Positions 1 through 7,890 of a stretch of DNA of 64,000 bases are shown here, piece after piece. The stretch covers positions 186,001 through 250,000 of the forward strand of contig NZ_ML214298.1 of the NCBI RefSeq assembly GCF_004698125.1, in the 5' to 3' direction. This stretch comes from Halosimplex halophilum (GTDB taxonomy: Archaea > Halobacteriota > Halobacteria > Halobacteriales > Haloarculaceae). Numbering within the stretch: the first letter of the stretch is position 1; each line of letters begins with the position of its first letter. The notes below the pieces were generated by a model, which ran no database searches, was not told where the DNA came from, and saw only the letters and a program-made list of their open reading frames with translations. The position numbers and the translations under genes were made by a program.

Positions 1-1
1 G

Positions 2-451
2 CTGCAGGAACTGTTCGACGCGCCGCTCACGTCGCCCGTCGAGGTGCTCGACGGCGCCGAGGAGGTCCGCGAGGACGAGGAGACCCCCGACGACCCCGAG
101 GTCGACCCCGAGGACGAGCCCATCGTCGCCGTCCTCACCCGCGTCGGCTTCGACGTCCACCCGACGGACCGGGCGCCATTTAAGACCGTCAGCGAGAACG
201 AGCGCCGCGAGGAGGAGATGCTGACGGGCCACTCGGAGCTCACCAAGACCGCAGAGAAGCGCGCCCGCATCATGTCCTCGGTCGGGCGGGTCACCCGGAC
301 CCGGTCGGTGTACGTCGTCGACCGCGCCACCCGCGAGTCCGTCGAGGGCACCGCCATCGTCGAGGAGGCCGAGATGGAGAACATCGAGGAGGCCGACGAA
401 CTCCGGGACATCATCCGCGAGCGGGCCGACCCCGAGGGCAGTTCCGCGTGA
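2..451 (+). CDS. C-terminal part of a COG1395-type HTH transcriptional regulator (5' end outside window)
   Basis: The reading frame is open from the first bases of the window, so only the last 149 residues are visible and the start lies upstream. The C-terminal domain carries the stretch VLTRVGFDVHPTDRAPF followed by a basic helix and SVYVVDR, which I recognise from the archaeal putative HTH-type regulator family COG1395 (HAMAP MF_00584), whose N-terminal cro/C1-type HTH would be in the missing part. An acidic, glutamate-rich linker (roughly residues 15-40 of the visible part) is typical of haloarchaea. The target genes are unknown. It is convergent with the Cas4-like gene, with a 41-nt gap. 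The family call is from memory of the motif and not from a search. Confidence 0.6.
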   Translation: MQELFDAPLTSPVEVLDGAEEVREDEETPDDPEVDPEDEPIVAVLTRVGFDVHPTDRAPFKTVSENERREEEMLTGHSELTKTAEKRARIMSSVGRVTRTRSVYVVDRATRESVEGTAIVEEAEMENIEEADELRDIIRERADPEGSSA

Positions 452-492
452 CCGCCTCTCCCTGAAGGCGCCCGTTCGGCCCGTGCCCCGTC

Positions 493-1146
493 TCACAACA
501 TGGACTTCAGCGACCGCGTCGTCACGCCGCACTGGCCCTGGTACTCGCATGGCGAGCACTTCTCGCGGTTCGCGGTCCGGGAGGGCGGGCCGTCGACGGC
601 GGCGGCGGTGCGGACGGCCGAGCGATAGGTCGCTTTCCGGCGCGTCGTGAGCGGTACCTCGCGGACGACGCCGAAGGCGGGGTACTCGGCGAAGGCGGTC
701 TCGACGGTCGTCTCGCGCTCCCAGGCCAGCGCCTTCGCGGCGGCGACCAGCCGGACGGTCTGTGGCTCCCAGACCCCCTGTTCGGGCGGGGAGCCGGCGA
801 ACACCAGCGACGGCCGCGGCGGCCCGTCGAGCACCTTGTGCGCGACCCCGCGACACTCCCGCCCCTCCAGCAGCACCTCTCGGCCCGCGGGGTCGACCAG
901 GTCGTCCCAGGCGTCGAGGCTCGCCCGCAGGCGGCCGAGCCGCGAGCGGTACTGCGTGGGCGTGATCTCGATCGGCGCGGCCTGGATCTCGGGGTCGGAG
1001 TCGAGCAGTTCGGGGTAGCGGAAGGCCAGGTCCCGGCGGGCGCGGACCTCCTGGGGGACATCCTCGTCGGCCGCCGGGTCGCGCCGGCGGTAGTAGAGCT
1101 TCCGCGGGCAGTACGCCGCCGTTGCCACGTCGCGGAACGTGTGCAT
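493..1146 (-). CDS. Cas4/Dna2-like (DUF83) iron-sulfur protein, lone, probably not an active nuclease
   Basis: This is a 217-residue protein with the Cas4 cysteine layout: Cys13 in AAYCPRKLYY and Cys197, Cys200 and Cys206 near the C-terminus (CSPCEYQGQC), enough for a 4Fe-4S cluster. Cas4 exonucleases use a PD-(D/E)xK core. At the equivalent place here I read GVAHKVLDG and then SLVFAG (about residues 100-118), where an acidic residue and the E-x-K pair would be expected, so the catalytic set looks lost. The Q-motif region (WEPQTVRLVAAAKAL, 126-140) is partly kept. ATG at 1146 is the best start because the family begins just before the first Cys. There are no cas1 or cas2 genes and no repeats nearby, so a CRISPR adaptation role is doubtful. 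A cryptic DNA-binding or repair role is possible. Confidence 0.65.
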   Translation of the reverse strand: MHTFRDVATAAYCPRKLYYRRRDPAADEDVPQEVRARRDLAFRYPELLDSDPEIQAAPIEITPTQYRSRLGRLRASLDAWDDLVDPAGREVLLEGRECRGVAHKVLDGPPRPSLVFAGSPPEQGVWEPQTVRLVAAAKALAWERETTVETAFAEYPAFGVVREVPLTTRRKATYRSAVRTAAAVDGPPSRTANREKCSPCEYQGQCGVTTRSLKSML

Positions 1147-1803
1147 ACCCGGCGGTGGTCCCGCTTTCGGTCTTAAACTCTTGCGCCGCCATCTGTTTGC
1201 CACCCGGGTTTCCTCGTCGCTGCGCTCTCTGCGGGGAACCCGGTGGCAAAGACAGGGGTGAAAAGGCCGCTCGCGCCGCCGGCGCGAGCGGTGAACCGGT
1301 GCCGCAGGCGCCGGATGCTCAGTACAGGTTACGGCCGTTGCGTCGAGCGGTTGCGGTGCTGTTGGCGCGCGCTGTCGTCTCGGAATCGCTTGCGATTCCG
1401 ATGGGCCGTCAGCGCTTGCTCTGACGTTGGCGGCCTCCGTGCCGCGACGGAACCGCGCGAGGTCTTCGTGAACTGTGTGAACGAAGGCTCGTCGGAGCTT
1501 GCTCCGACGGTGGATTCGCGACTCGCGGGTCGCGAATCGGCTGGGGAGGCCCGTGGCTGTCTGCGGTGTCGTGCGGGGCGGGCGCGGTGCCGAGCGGTGC
1601 TGTGCGGTCCCTGGTGGACTGAACGGGCGACCGCGAGCGCGCCGAGGGCGTTCAGCGCACACTATCGAGTGCGGTCGCGCTCGAAACACTTCCACGGCAG
1701 ACCCACCAGAAACAACGACTCGACTCACACGCGAAACCCGTCAGTACGAGTCGGGCACGGGCTGAGGCTCCGATGCCGGAAAAATCGAGGTCGGTGCCGC
1801 CGC
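1147..1803. repeat. 657-bp gene-free region rich in perfect hairpins
   Basis: No convincing gene is seen on either strand. The region holds a series of inverted repeats: 1196-1250 (arms TTTGCCACCCGGGTTTCC and its near complement), 1267-1291 (CCGCTCGCGCC arms), 1381-1400 (CGGAATCGC-TT-GCGATTCCG), 1407-1426 (CGTCAG arms), 1464-1486 (CTTCGT arms), 1490-1509 (CGTCGGAGC-TT-GCTCCGACG) and 1513-1538 (GATTCGCGAC arms). Several share a GC-TT-GC apex. It does not match what I know of haloarchaeal SRP RNA or RNase P RNA. The function is unknown. It may be a decayed element or a structured non-coding transcript. Confidence 0.6.
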
Positions 1804-2403
1804 TCAGAACGACACGTCGGTCTCGATGTCCTCGGCGGCCTCGTCGAGGCCGTCCTCCTTGACGCTCTCGGTGAGCTGGCCCGAGATGGCGGCGTCGGTG
1901 AGGATCTCGTCGAACTCGGTCTGGTAGCGGTGGTTCGCGGCCCGGGCGGCGTCCTGGGCGTCGACGACGCGGCGGTAGTGGGCCAGCGTTGACTCCTCGA
2001 CGCCGAACTCCTCGGCGAGCGCGGCGTCGCTCTCCTCGCGGCGGCGGCGCAGCTCGCAGATGTCGAACGGCGCCGCCGTGTCCGCCTCCCGGAACAGGTG
2101 CAGGTCCATGCGTGCGCGGAACACTTCCCCGGTCGAGATATCCAGGTCCTCGGCGATCGCCTCGTCGGACCTGTCGTCGTAGAACCCCCGGACGAGGGCG
2201 ACGTACGTCTCCGTCCCCAGGTCGGAGTCGAACTCGTAGCGGTCGCCGAGCGCCTCGATTACCCCCCGCAGGCGCTCGCGGATGGTCGACTCGTCGGGCT
2301 GGTCCGCGATGGAGCCCCGCTGCTCCGCCTGGGTCTCCGTGACCGTCTCCTCGTCGGAAACGTCCATGAAGATGTCCCGCAGTTCCTCTGTCTTTTCGTC
2401 CAT
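1804..2403 (-). CDS. Conditioned medium-induced protein 4 (Cmi4) homologue
   Basis: This soluble acidic protein of 199 residues begins MDEKTEELRDIFMDVSDEE, a start I recognise from the haloarchaeal family annotated as conditioned medium-induced protein 4. The frame stays open for 41 codons upstream, but the ATG at 2403 matches the family start, and the AT-rich stretch around 2430-2445 lies where a promoter would be expected. The middle (about 50-120) is helical with two HTH-like segments (SDEAIAEDLDISTGEVFRAR and DAALAEEFGVEESTLAHYRR), so I infer DNA binding. Its role in growth-phase or quorum-like responses is only suggested by the family name. It is divergent from the Fe-S oxidoreductase downstream. 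Confidence 0.75.
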   Translation of the reverse strand: MDEKTEELRDIFMDVSDEETVTETQAEQRGSIADQPDESTIRERLRGVIEALGDRYEFDSDLGTETYVALVRGFYDDRSDEAIAEDLDISTGEVFRARMDLHLFREADTAAPFDICELRRRREESDAALAEEFGVEESTLAHYRRVVDAQDAARAANHRYQTEFDEILTDAAISGQLTESVKEDGLDEAAEDIETDVSF

Positions 2404-2602
2404 CTCCTGGGCCCCAGTCGAGGGCCGCACACCTAAATAATTGTTGACACCTGCGGCGAACGACCGGTCGGGGGGTACGACCCACCACCCCGAGGACCGG
2501 TACACTTCCGGGCGCGAAATCGACAAACGGGACGGCGGTTGTGAGCCGTTGTCGTGTGATTTCGTGGCAAGCTTTAAGCGCGGCGTGGCCCGCCTCTAGG
2601 GT

Positions 2603-4768
2603 ATGCTCGTGCTCCAGGCGGAGGCGCCGACCCGCCCGACGTTCTGGGGGATCGGCCCCGTCGGGAAGGCGGCGTTCTACTACCTGGCCGCGGTCGCCAT
2701 CGCCGTCTTCCTGCTGGGGTCGTACCGGCGGGTCGCCCGCTACGCCGAGGGCCGCGAGGACCCGCTGAACCGGCTCGACGACCTGCCCCGGCGAGTCGTC
2801 GACGCCGCGCGGGTCGTCCTCTCGAACCGGACGCTGCGCGACGGCGACCTCGTCGCCGGCCTCGCCCACGCCTTCGTCCTCTGGGGGTTCCTGACGCTGC
2901 TCATCGCGACCACGATCCTCGGCATCGACATGGACGTCTACGGCCCGCTGACCGGCGATTCGTTCTTCGTCGGCGACTTCTACCTCTCCTATTCGTTCGT
3001 CGTCGACGCGATGGGACTGCTCTTCGTCGTCGGGCTCGGCGTCCTGCTGTACCGGCGCTACGCCGCCCGCGACGGCCGCCTGTGGGGCCGCCACACCTCC
3101 GCCGAGGACGACCTCTTCGTCTGGGCGCTCTTCCTGCTGGGCGTCGGCGGCTACCTCACCGAGGGGTGGCGGATCCTCGGGCAGGGCTTCCCCGACTTCG
3201 AGACGGTGAGCTTCGTCGGCTGGGCGGTCGCCGTCGCGCTCGACGGCGTCGGGGTGACCCCCGCGATGGCCGAGGCGACCTACCCGCTGGTCTGGTGGAG
3301 CCACGCGATCCTCGCGCTGGCCTTTATCGCCGCCGTCCCGCTCGGGAAACCGTTCCACATGCTCGCCTCGGCCGCCAACGTCGTCGCCCGCGACGAGGAC
3401 GCCGGCCGGCGGCTCCCCGGCGTCCCCGCCGACCTGGAGGCCACGAACGCCGAGTCCATCGACGACTTCACCTGGAAGGAGCTGCTCGACCAGGACGCCT
3501 GCACCAAGTGCGGCCGCTGCTCGGCGGCCTGCCCGGCGAAGGCCGCCGGCCGCCCGCTCGACCCGCGGGACGTGATCCTCGACCTCAAGAACTACCGCGA
3601 GGCCCGCGACGCCGGCGGTGAGAAAGTCGACATCGTCGCCGATGGGGGCACGTCTGTCATCGACGCCGCGACGATGGAGTCCTGCATGGCCTGCATGGCC
3701 TGCATGGACGCCTGCCCCGTCGAGATCGAACACCTCGACTCCTTTACCCGGATGAACCGCCAGCTCGTCGACCAGGGCGACCTCGACCGGAACGTCCAGG
3801 ACGCCTTCCAGAACGTGATGCAGCAGGGCAACACCTTCGGCGAGTCCCAGCGCAAGCGGGCCGACTGGGCCGACGAACTGGACGCCGACCCGACCGACGC
3901 CCGCGAGGAGTCGGTCGAGTACCTCTGGTACGTCGGCGACTACCCGAGCTTCGACGACCGCAACCAGCGGGTGGCCCGCTCGCTCGCCCGCCTCTTCGAG
4001 CGGGCGGACGTGGACTACGGCATCCTGTACGACGACGAGGTCTACGACGGCAACGACGTCCGGCGGGTCGGCGAGGAGTTCCTCTTCGTCGAGCAGGCCG
4101 CGACCATGGTGAACGCCTTCGAGGACTGCGAGTTCGAGAAGGTCGTCTGCACCGACCCCCACGCGTTCAACACCTTCGACAACGAGTACCCCGAGGTCGA
4201 CTTCGAGGAATTCGCCGACGACCCGATGCTGGAGGTGCCCGAGGAGAACTGGGACGGGGCGCCGGTCTTCCACTGGACGCAGGTCGTCGAGGACCTCGTC
4301 GACGAGGGCCGCCTGGGCCTGCGCGGCGACGAACTCGACTACACCGTCACCTACCACGACCCGTGTCACCTCGGCCGGTACAACGGCGAGTACGAGGCGC
4401 CCCGCGACCTGATCGAGGCGACCGGCTGCGAGCTGGCCGAGATGCCCAGGAACCGCGACGATTCGTTCTGCTGCGGCGGCGGTGGCGGCGGCCTCTGGAT
4501 GGAGTTCGACGAGGACCCCAAGCCCAGCGAGGAACGCCTGCGGGAGGCCGTCGAGGACACCCCCGTCGGCCCCGCCGTCGAGAAGTTCGTCGTCGCCTGC
4601 CCGATGTGTACCACGATGTTCGAGGACGGCCGCAAGACCGGCGGCTTCGAGGACGAGATCGAGGTCGTCGACGTGGCCGAACTGCTGGTCGAGGCCGTCG
4701 AGGTGCGGGAGACGGGCGGCGTCGCGGGCGACGAGACGGGTCCCGCGGCGTCGCCGGCGGACGACTGA
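2603..4768 (+). CDS. Membrane-anchored HdrD-like Fe-S oxidoreductase (CCG domain)
   Basis: This 721-residue protein has about five transmembrane helices in the first 250 residues (NarI/HdrE-like). Two 4Fe-4S motifs follow, CTKCGRCSAACP from residue 300 and CMACMACMDACP from residue 361. The C-terminal half resembles heterodisulfide reductase subunit D. The last CCG motif is intact (FCCGGGGGGLW, Cys623-Cys624), while the first CCG-type module (about 473-495, DDEVYDGNDVRRVGEEFLF) has no cysteine where one is expected. Such proteins pass electrons between a membrane quinone or cytochrome and a soluble thiol or flavoprotein partner. Haloarchaea make no coenzyme M or B, so a heterodisulfide substrate is unlikely and the true partner is unknown. 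A TATA-like TTTAA at 2573-2577 lies about 28 nt before the ATG and suggests a leaderless mRNA. Confidence 0.85.
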   Translation: MLVLQAEAPTRPTFWGIGPVGKAAFYYLAAVAIAVFLLGSYRRVARYAEGREDPLNRLDDLPRRVVDAARVVLSNRTLRDGDLVAGLAHAFVLWGFLTLLIATTILGIDMDVYGPLTGDSFFVGDFYLSYSFVVDAMGLLFVVGLGVLLYRRYAARDGRLWGRHTSAEDDLFVWALFLLGVGGYLTEGWRILGQGFPDFETVSFVGWAVAVALDGVGVTPAMAEATYPLVWWSHAILALAFIAAVPLGKPFHMLASAANVVARDEDAGRRLPGVPADLEATNAESIDDFTWKELLDQDACTKCGRCSAACPAKAAGRPLDPRDVILDLKNYREARDAGGEKVDIVADGGTSVIDAATMESCMACMACMDACPVEIEHLDSFTRMNRQLVDQGDLDRNVQDAFQNVMQQGNTFGESQRKRADWADELDADPTDAREESVEYLWYVGDYPSFDDRNQRVARSLARLFERADVDYGILYDDEVYDGNDVRRVGEEFLFVEQAATMVNAFEDCEFEKVVCTDPHAFNTFDNEYPEVDFEEFADDPMLEVPEENWDGAPVFHWTQVVEDLVDEGRLGLRGDELDYTVTYHDPCHLGRYNGEYEAPRDLIEATGCELAEMPRNRDDSFCCGGGGGGLWMEFDEDPKPSEERLREAVEDTPVGPAVEKFVVACPMCTTMFEDGRKTGGFEDEIEVVDVAELLVEAVEVRETGGVAGDETGPAASPADD

Positions 4769-4781
4769 GACGCCGGGACAG

Positions 4782-5222
4782 TCACTCGCCCGAGAGCGAC
4801 CGCGGGTCGACTCGGTCGACGACCCCGTCGAAGTCGTCGTCGACCGCGAGCACGTGGTCGACGTCGTGTGCTTCGACGAGCGCGACCGTCGTCGCGTCGG
4901 TGAAACTGAGCGGCTGATCGTCGTAGCGGCCGAACGCCTCGACCGCGAAGTCGAACTCCGCTCGGGAAACGAAGTGGAAGTCGACCGCGTCGGGGTATCC
5001 GTCCCGTCCCAGGATCCGATCCCCCACGGTCTTCGCCTCGTCGTACCTGCCGGTCCGTTTCCGCACGAGCGCGACGGCCTCGTCGTAGACGTATTCGCTC
5101 GTCAACGCCGGTCCGAACCGACCGCGCAACACGGCGTCGAACGCCGTTCTGGCGGGCTCGTGGCGGCTGCTCCCCTCGTTCTGCAGCGCGTAGTAGAGTC
5201 CGGTGTCGAGAAAGACGCTCAT
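4782..5222 (-). CDS. vapC: PIN-domain toxin VapC (module 1)
   Basis: This 146-residue PIN-fold ribonuclease is the likely toxin of a type II toxin-antitoxin pair. The N-terminus MSVFLDTGLYYAL supplies the first metal-binding Asp (Asp6). The acidic positions near the C-terminus are in SFTDATTVALVEAHDVDHVLAVDDDFD, split here as the SFTDATTVAL helix and the VLAVDDDFD strand. The ATG overlaps the stop of the upstream antitoxin by four bases (5219-5222), which indicates translational coupling. VapC toxins usually cut a specific tRNA or rRNA site. The target here cannot be read from sequence. Confidence 0.8.
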   Translation of the reverse strand: MSVFLDTGLYYALQNEGSSRHEPARTAFDAVLRGRFGPALTSEYVYDEAVALVRKRTGRYDEAKTVGDRILGRDGYPDAVDFHFVSRAEFDFAVEAFGRYDDQPLSFTDATTVALVEAHDVDHVLAVDDDFDGVVDRVDPRSLSGE

Positions 5223-5545
5223 TCGTCGTCGAACTCGGACAGCGCTTCGTCCCCGTAGAGGACCTCGTCGATATCGTCCGCCGCCGTATCGATACCCCAG
5301 TCGCTCGTGCCCGCGAAGAACCGCTCGATCTCCGCCTCGGAGAGCCCCTCGAAGTCGTCGTCGACCGGGTCGCTCGCCTCCTCGCGAAACGAGTCGACCA
5401 GCGCCTCGCGGGACGCGAACTCCCGCTCGACCATCCGCTCGACGACGGCGCGCTCGGACACCGCACGGCCGGTCTCGCGCTCGATCTCCTCGCACAGCTC
5501 CCGGATCCGGGCCTTCGTCCGCTCGTCGACGGGAACCGACGCCAT
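5219..5545 (-). CDS. Probable VapB-type antitoxin (module 1)
   Basis: This highly charged 108-residue protein has a helical N-terminal half (MASVPVDERTKARIRELCEE) and an acidic C-terminal tail, as expected for an antitoxin that wraps its PIN-domain toxin. It immediately precedes vapC and overlaps it by ATGA. I see no clear AbrB or RHH motif, so the antitoxin class is assigned mostly from context. A TTTATC box at 5568-5573 on the minus strand lies about 26 nt before the ATG, so the pair probably starts on a leaderless transcript. Confidence 0.65.
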   Translation of the reverse strand: MASVPVDERTKARIRELCEEIERETGRAVSERAVVERMVEREFASREALVDSFREEASDPVDDDFEGLSEAEIERFFAGTSDWGIDTAADDIDEVLYGDEALSEFDDE

Positions 5546-5623
5546 ACCCGCGTGTTGCTCGCTTCCGCGGATAAACCTCCGCCGGGCCGTACTCGTCGAA
5601 CTTCGCTTCGCGATTTACTCGCT

Positions 5624-6217
5624 TCAGAAGTCGCCGAGCCGGGACTGGCCGCTGGACTCGTCGGTGAAGTCGGCGGCCCGTTCGAGCGTCGAGGCGAACG
5701 TCTCGCGCTGGGAGGGGTCGTACAGCGTCGCCGCGGGGTGGACGCAGACCAGCACCCGCCGTCGCTCGCCGCCGATCTCGGCCTCCACGACGTCGCCGGC
5801 CTCGCTCGTGACCGCCACGTCCCGCTCCAGCAGGTGTTCGGCGGGGACCTTGCCGAGCGTGACGACCACCGCGGGGTCGACGCGGTCGATCTCCGTCTCC
5901 AGGTAGCCCCGGCAGTTCGAGCGCTCGTCGTCCGTCGGGTCGCGGTTGTCGGGCGGGCGACAGCGGACGCAGTTGGTGATGCGCACGTCGCCCCGGTCGA
6001 GGCCGGCGTCGCGGAGGCCGTCGTCCAGCACGTCGCCGCTGCGGCCGACGAACGGCTCGCCCTCCTCGTCCTCGTACCGGCCGGGCGCCTCGCCGACGAA
6101 CAGCAGGTCCGCGTCCGCCGGGCCGACGCCGCTGACGATGCGACCCCGATTGTCGACCAGCTCGGGACAGCGCTCGCAGGCGACCACTTCGAGTCCGTCC
6201 ATCTCGCCGTCGCTCAT
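5624..6217 (-). CDS. Family 4 uracil-DNA glycosylase (Fe-S)
   Basis: This 197-residue enzyme removes uracil from DNA in base excision repair. It shows the family-4 catalytic loop GEAPGRYEDEEGEPFVGRSG (43-62) and the C-terminal HPAATLY loop (160-166). Cysteines at 14 and 17 (CERC), 86 and 102 fit the 4Fe-4S ligands of the family, and Cys83 is extra. The length is normal. The start at 6217 is supported by a minus-strand GGTTATGG box about 27 nt upstream. It lies head-to-tail behind the DUF99 gene, with a gap of 54 nt. Confidence 0.9.
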   Translation of the reverse strand: MSDGEMDGLEVVACERCPELVDNRGRIVSGVGPADADLLFVGEAPGRYEDEEGEPFVGRSGDVLDDGLRDAGLDRGDVRITNCVRCRPPDNRDPTDDERSNCRGYLETEIDRVDPAVVVTLGKVPAEHLLERDVAVTSEAGDVVEAEIGGERRRVLVCVHPAATLYDPSQRETFASTLERAADFTDESSGQSRLGDF

Positions 6218-6271
6218 ACCCGGGGGTCGCCGCCCGCGACCATAACCGGGTCGGTCTCGGCGACGGACGGG

Positions 6272-6877
6272 TCAGCGGTCGGCGTCGTCGCCCGCGCCGC
6301 CGTCGCCATCGCCGCCGCCCTCGCCGCCGACGAACCGCCGGTCGGCCGCGCGGGCGGCCAGGCGGGCGACTCGCAGCGGCTCCGGGCGACCGCCCTCGGG
6401 GGTGAACCCGCGGACGACGGCGGCGGCCTCGTCGGGGTCGAGGCCGGCGGCGCGGACGTAGACGGTCCCGTCGTCGAGTTCGACCGGGCGGCGCTCGGGC
6501 TGGCGGCGGTAGACGGCCAGCCGGTCGTCGAGTGCGTCACCGTCGAAGGCCTCCCGGAGCGGCCCTTCGAGCCCGTCGCTGTCCTCGAAGGCGACCGAGA
6601 GGACCGGGCGGTCGACGCGCTCGCGGATCTCCGGCAGGTCGAAGAGGTTGAACCACGCGGGCGCGACGCCCGCCAGCAGGAGGTACCGCGCGTCCTCGCG
6701 GTCGAGCCGGTCGACCAGCGAGACGACCGTCTCGGTGGCGTCGGTGCCGCCGACCGTGCAGGTGTCGAACGCGAGCCCGTCCACGACGCGGTTCGCGCGG
6801 ACGACGGCAGCCGCCAGCGTGCTGTCCTCGCTCCGGTAGGATTCGGCCACCCCGATGGCGCGAACCCCGGGTTTCAC
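6272..6877 (-). CDS. DUF99 (UPF0215) family protein, endonuclease V-like fold
   Basis: This 201-residue protein matches my memory of archaeal DUF99: an N-terminal KPGVRAIGVAES motif, a VGGTDAT stretch and LLAGVAPAWFNLFDL near residue 90. The family is structurally related to endonuclease V and is often predicted to act on nucleic acids, but no activity is established. The C-terminus is a low-complexity Gly/Asp tail. The start codon is GTG and overlaps the DUF5786 stop by four bases (6874-6877), so the two genes form an operon. Confidence 0.75.
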   Translation of the reverse strand: MKPGVRAIGVAESYRSEDSTLAAAVVRANRVVDGLAFDTCTVGGTDATETVVSLVDRLDREDARYLLLAGVAPAWFNLFDLPEIRERVDRPVLSVAFEDSDGLEGPLREAFDGDALDDRLAVYRRQPERRPVELDDGTVYVRAAGLDPDEAAAVVRGFTPEGGRPEPLRVARLAARAADRRFVGGEGGGDGDGGAGDDADR

Positions 6878-7056
6878 GTGTTCTCTTTGATGTCCTGTAG
6901 CCTGTCGAGCAACTCGTCGTTCGACGCGTCGAACTCGTACTCGACGTCGCCGTCGTGTGTGTTCTCAGCCGTGTTGACGCCGTCGTCGTCGTCCTCGAGG
7001 TCGGCGTCTAACTCCTGATTCTCCTGTTCCGATTCGTCGTAGCTCCCGAACCCCAT
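6874..7056 (-). CDS. Small acidic DUF5786-type haloarchaeal protein
   Basis: This 60-residue protein begins MGFGSYDESEQENQ and ends with a short helix ASNDELLDRLQDIKENT. I recognise the opening from the haloarchaeal family DUF5786, whose function is unknown. The ATG at 7056 is preferred over an upstream in-frame start at 7092 because it matches the family and sits 25-36 nt downstream of the minus-strand box ATGATTTTTCAC (7081-7092). Two direct TGATCGT copies (7062-7068 and 7076-7082) lie between that box and the start and could bind a regulator. It is co-transcribed with DUF99. Confidence 0.75.
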   Translation of the reverse strand: MGFGSYDESEQENQELDADLEDDDDGVNTAENTHDGDVEYEFDASNDELLDRLQDIKENT

Positions 7057-7476
7057 ACACGTGATCGTTACACACTGATCGTGAAAAATCATACGCCGTA
7101 CCCGGAGTAACCGGCAATTAACTGATCGAACATCGAGTGAGTCCCGTCAAACGAGACGGATACGCTCCGATCACCAGTTCAGCGAACGGGACAGAAGTTC
7201 TGGCGGCGATAACTGGACGGCCGTACCCCGAGACGCCACGGTACTGTGCCGGACGGTAGCTACCACGTATCGCCGGTGTCCGGGCCGTTCGGCGCTCGTG
7301 CGCGCAGTTCGTCGTTCGACTCCGACGGCTTCGACCACTGTTGTAGAATGGCCGATAGGTGGGCCGCGGAGGGGCCGGCCGAGCCGGTCGGTTCTCTCCG
7401 GGCGCTCGACGGACCGTCGATCGGCGCCGACATATCGGACAGATGATTTTTCACTCCGGGGTTCGTACCCGGCCGT
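7057..7476. promoter_or_regulatory. 420-bp divergent intergenic region with matched core promoters
   Basis: No gene is seen here on either strand. The same 12-base element ATGATTTTTCAC occurs once for each flanking gene: on the minus strand at 7081-7092, before the DUF5786 gene, and on the plus strand at 7443-7454, before the gene at 7477. In both cases it is centred close to 29 nt upstream of the start codon, where a haloarchaeal TATA box belongs. The 350 bp between them hold nothing I can name. Confidence 0.6.
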
Positions 7477-7890
7477 ATGAAGCGAACGACCCTCCATCGC
7501 GTACTCGCGCTCGCGCTCGGCGCCGCCACCGGGGGCGGCCTCTGGCGACTCGGGACCGAACTCGGCGTCGCCGCGGCCGGCGGGATCGCCCTGCTGGTGC
7601 TCGGGCTGGTCGCCTCGCGGCTCGTCCGCGACCATCCCGAGTTCACGAGCGCGAGCGGGAACTGGCGCGACAACAGGTGGAGCGCGGCCGGACAGGTGTT
7701 CGTGATCCTCGTCGCGTTCCAGGCGGTCTTCGCCGCCCCGGTCGAGTTCGCCGACGAGGTCGGCCTGCTCGTCGTCGTCCTCGGGACGTACATGGTCGGG
7801 TACGTCCTCGGCGGTCTGGACGCGCTGGAGCGTGGACGGGGAGCGGAGACACGTCAGTCGGCCGGTACCGCGGACCCCGCCGACGACTGA
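7477..7890 (+). CDS. Hypothetical membrane protein, about four TM helices
   Basis: This is a 137-residue protein I do not recognise. Hydrophobic segments lie at about residues 8-24, 28-46, 72-90 and 95-112. A conserved-looking loop HPEFTSASGNWRDNRWSA sits between the second and third helices, and the tail is hydrophilic and acidic. The plus-strand ATGATTTTTCAC element 23-34 nt upstream supports the ATG at 7477. It is convergent with vapC of module 2, with essentially no gap. Confidence 0.6.
   Translation: MKRTTLHRVLALALGAATGGGLWRLGTELGVAAAGGIALLVLGLVASRLVRDHPEFTSASGNWRDNRWSAAGQVFVILVAFQAVFAAPVEFADEVGLLVVVLGTYMVGYVLGGLDALERGRGAETRQSAGTADPADD

Noticed and set aside
493-1146. Remnant CRISPR-Cas locus
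   Set aside because: No cas1, cas2 or effector genes and no repeat array exist in the window. A lone Cas4-like gene is not enough.
1196-1538. SRP RNA or RNase P RNA gene in the hairpin region
   Set aside because: I could not find the conserved cores of either RNA on either strand.
1652-4369. Long open frame of 905 codons on the minus strand
   Set aside because: It is antisense to the Cmi4 and Fe-S oxidoreductase genes, and its Arg/Gly/Val-rich low-complexity translation is a GC-driven shadow.
7171-7793. Minus-strand frames across the divergent gap at 7.2-7.8 kb
   Set aside because: They have no family features, run antisense into the membrane protein gene, and have shadow-like composition.
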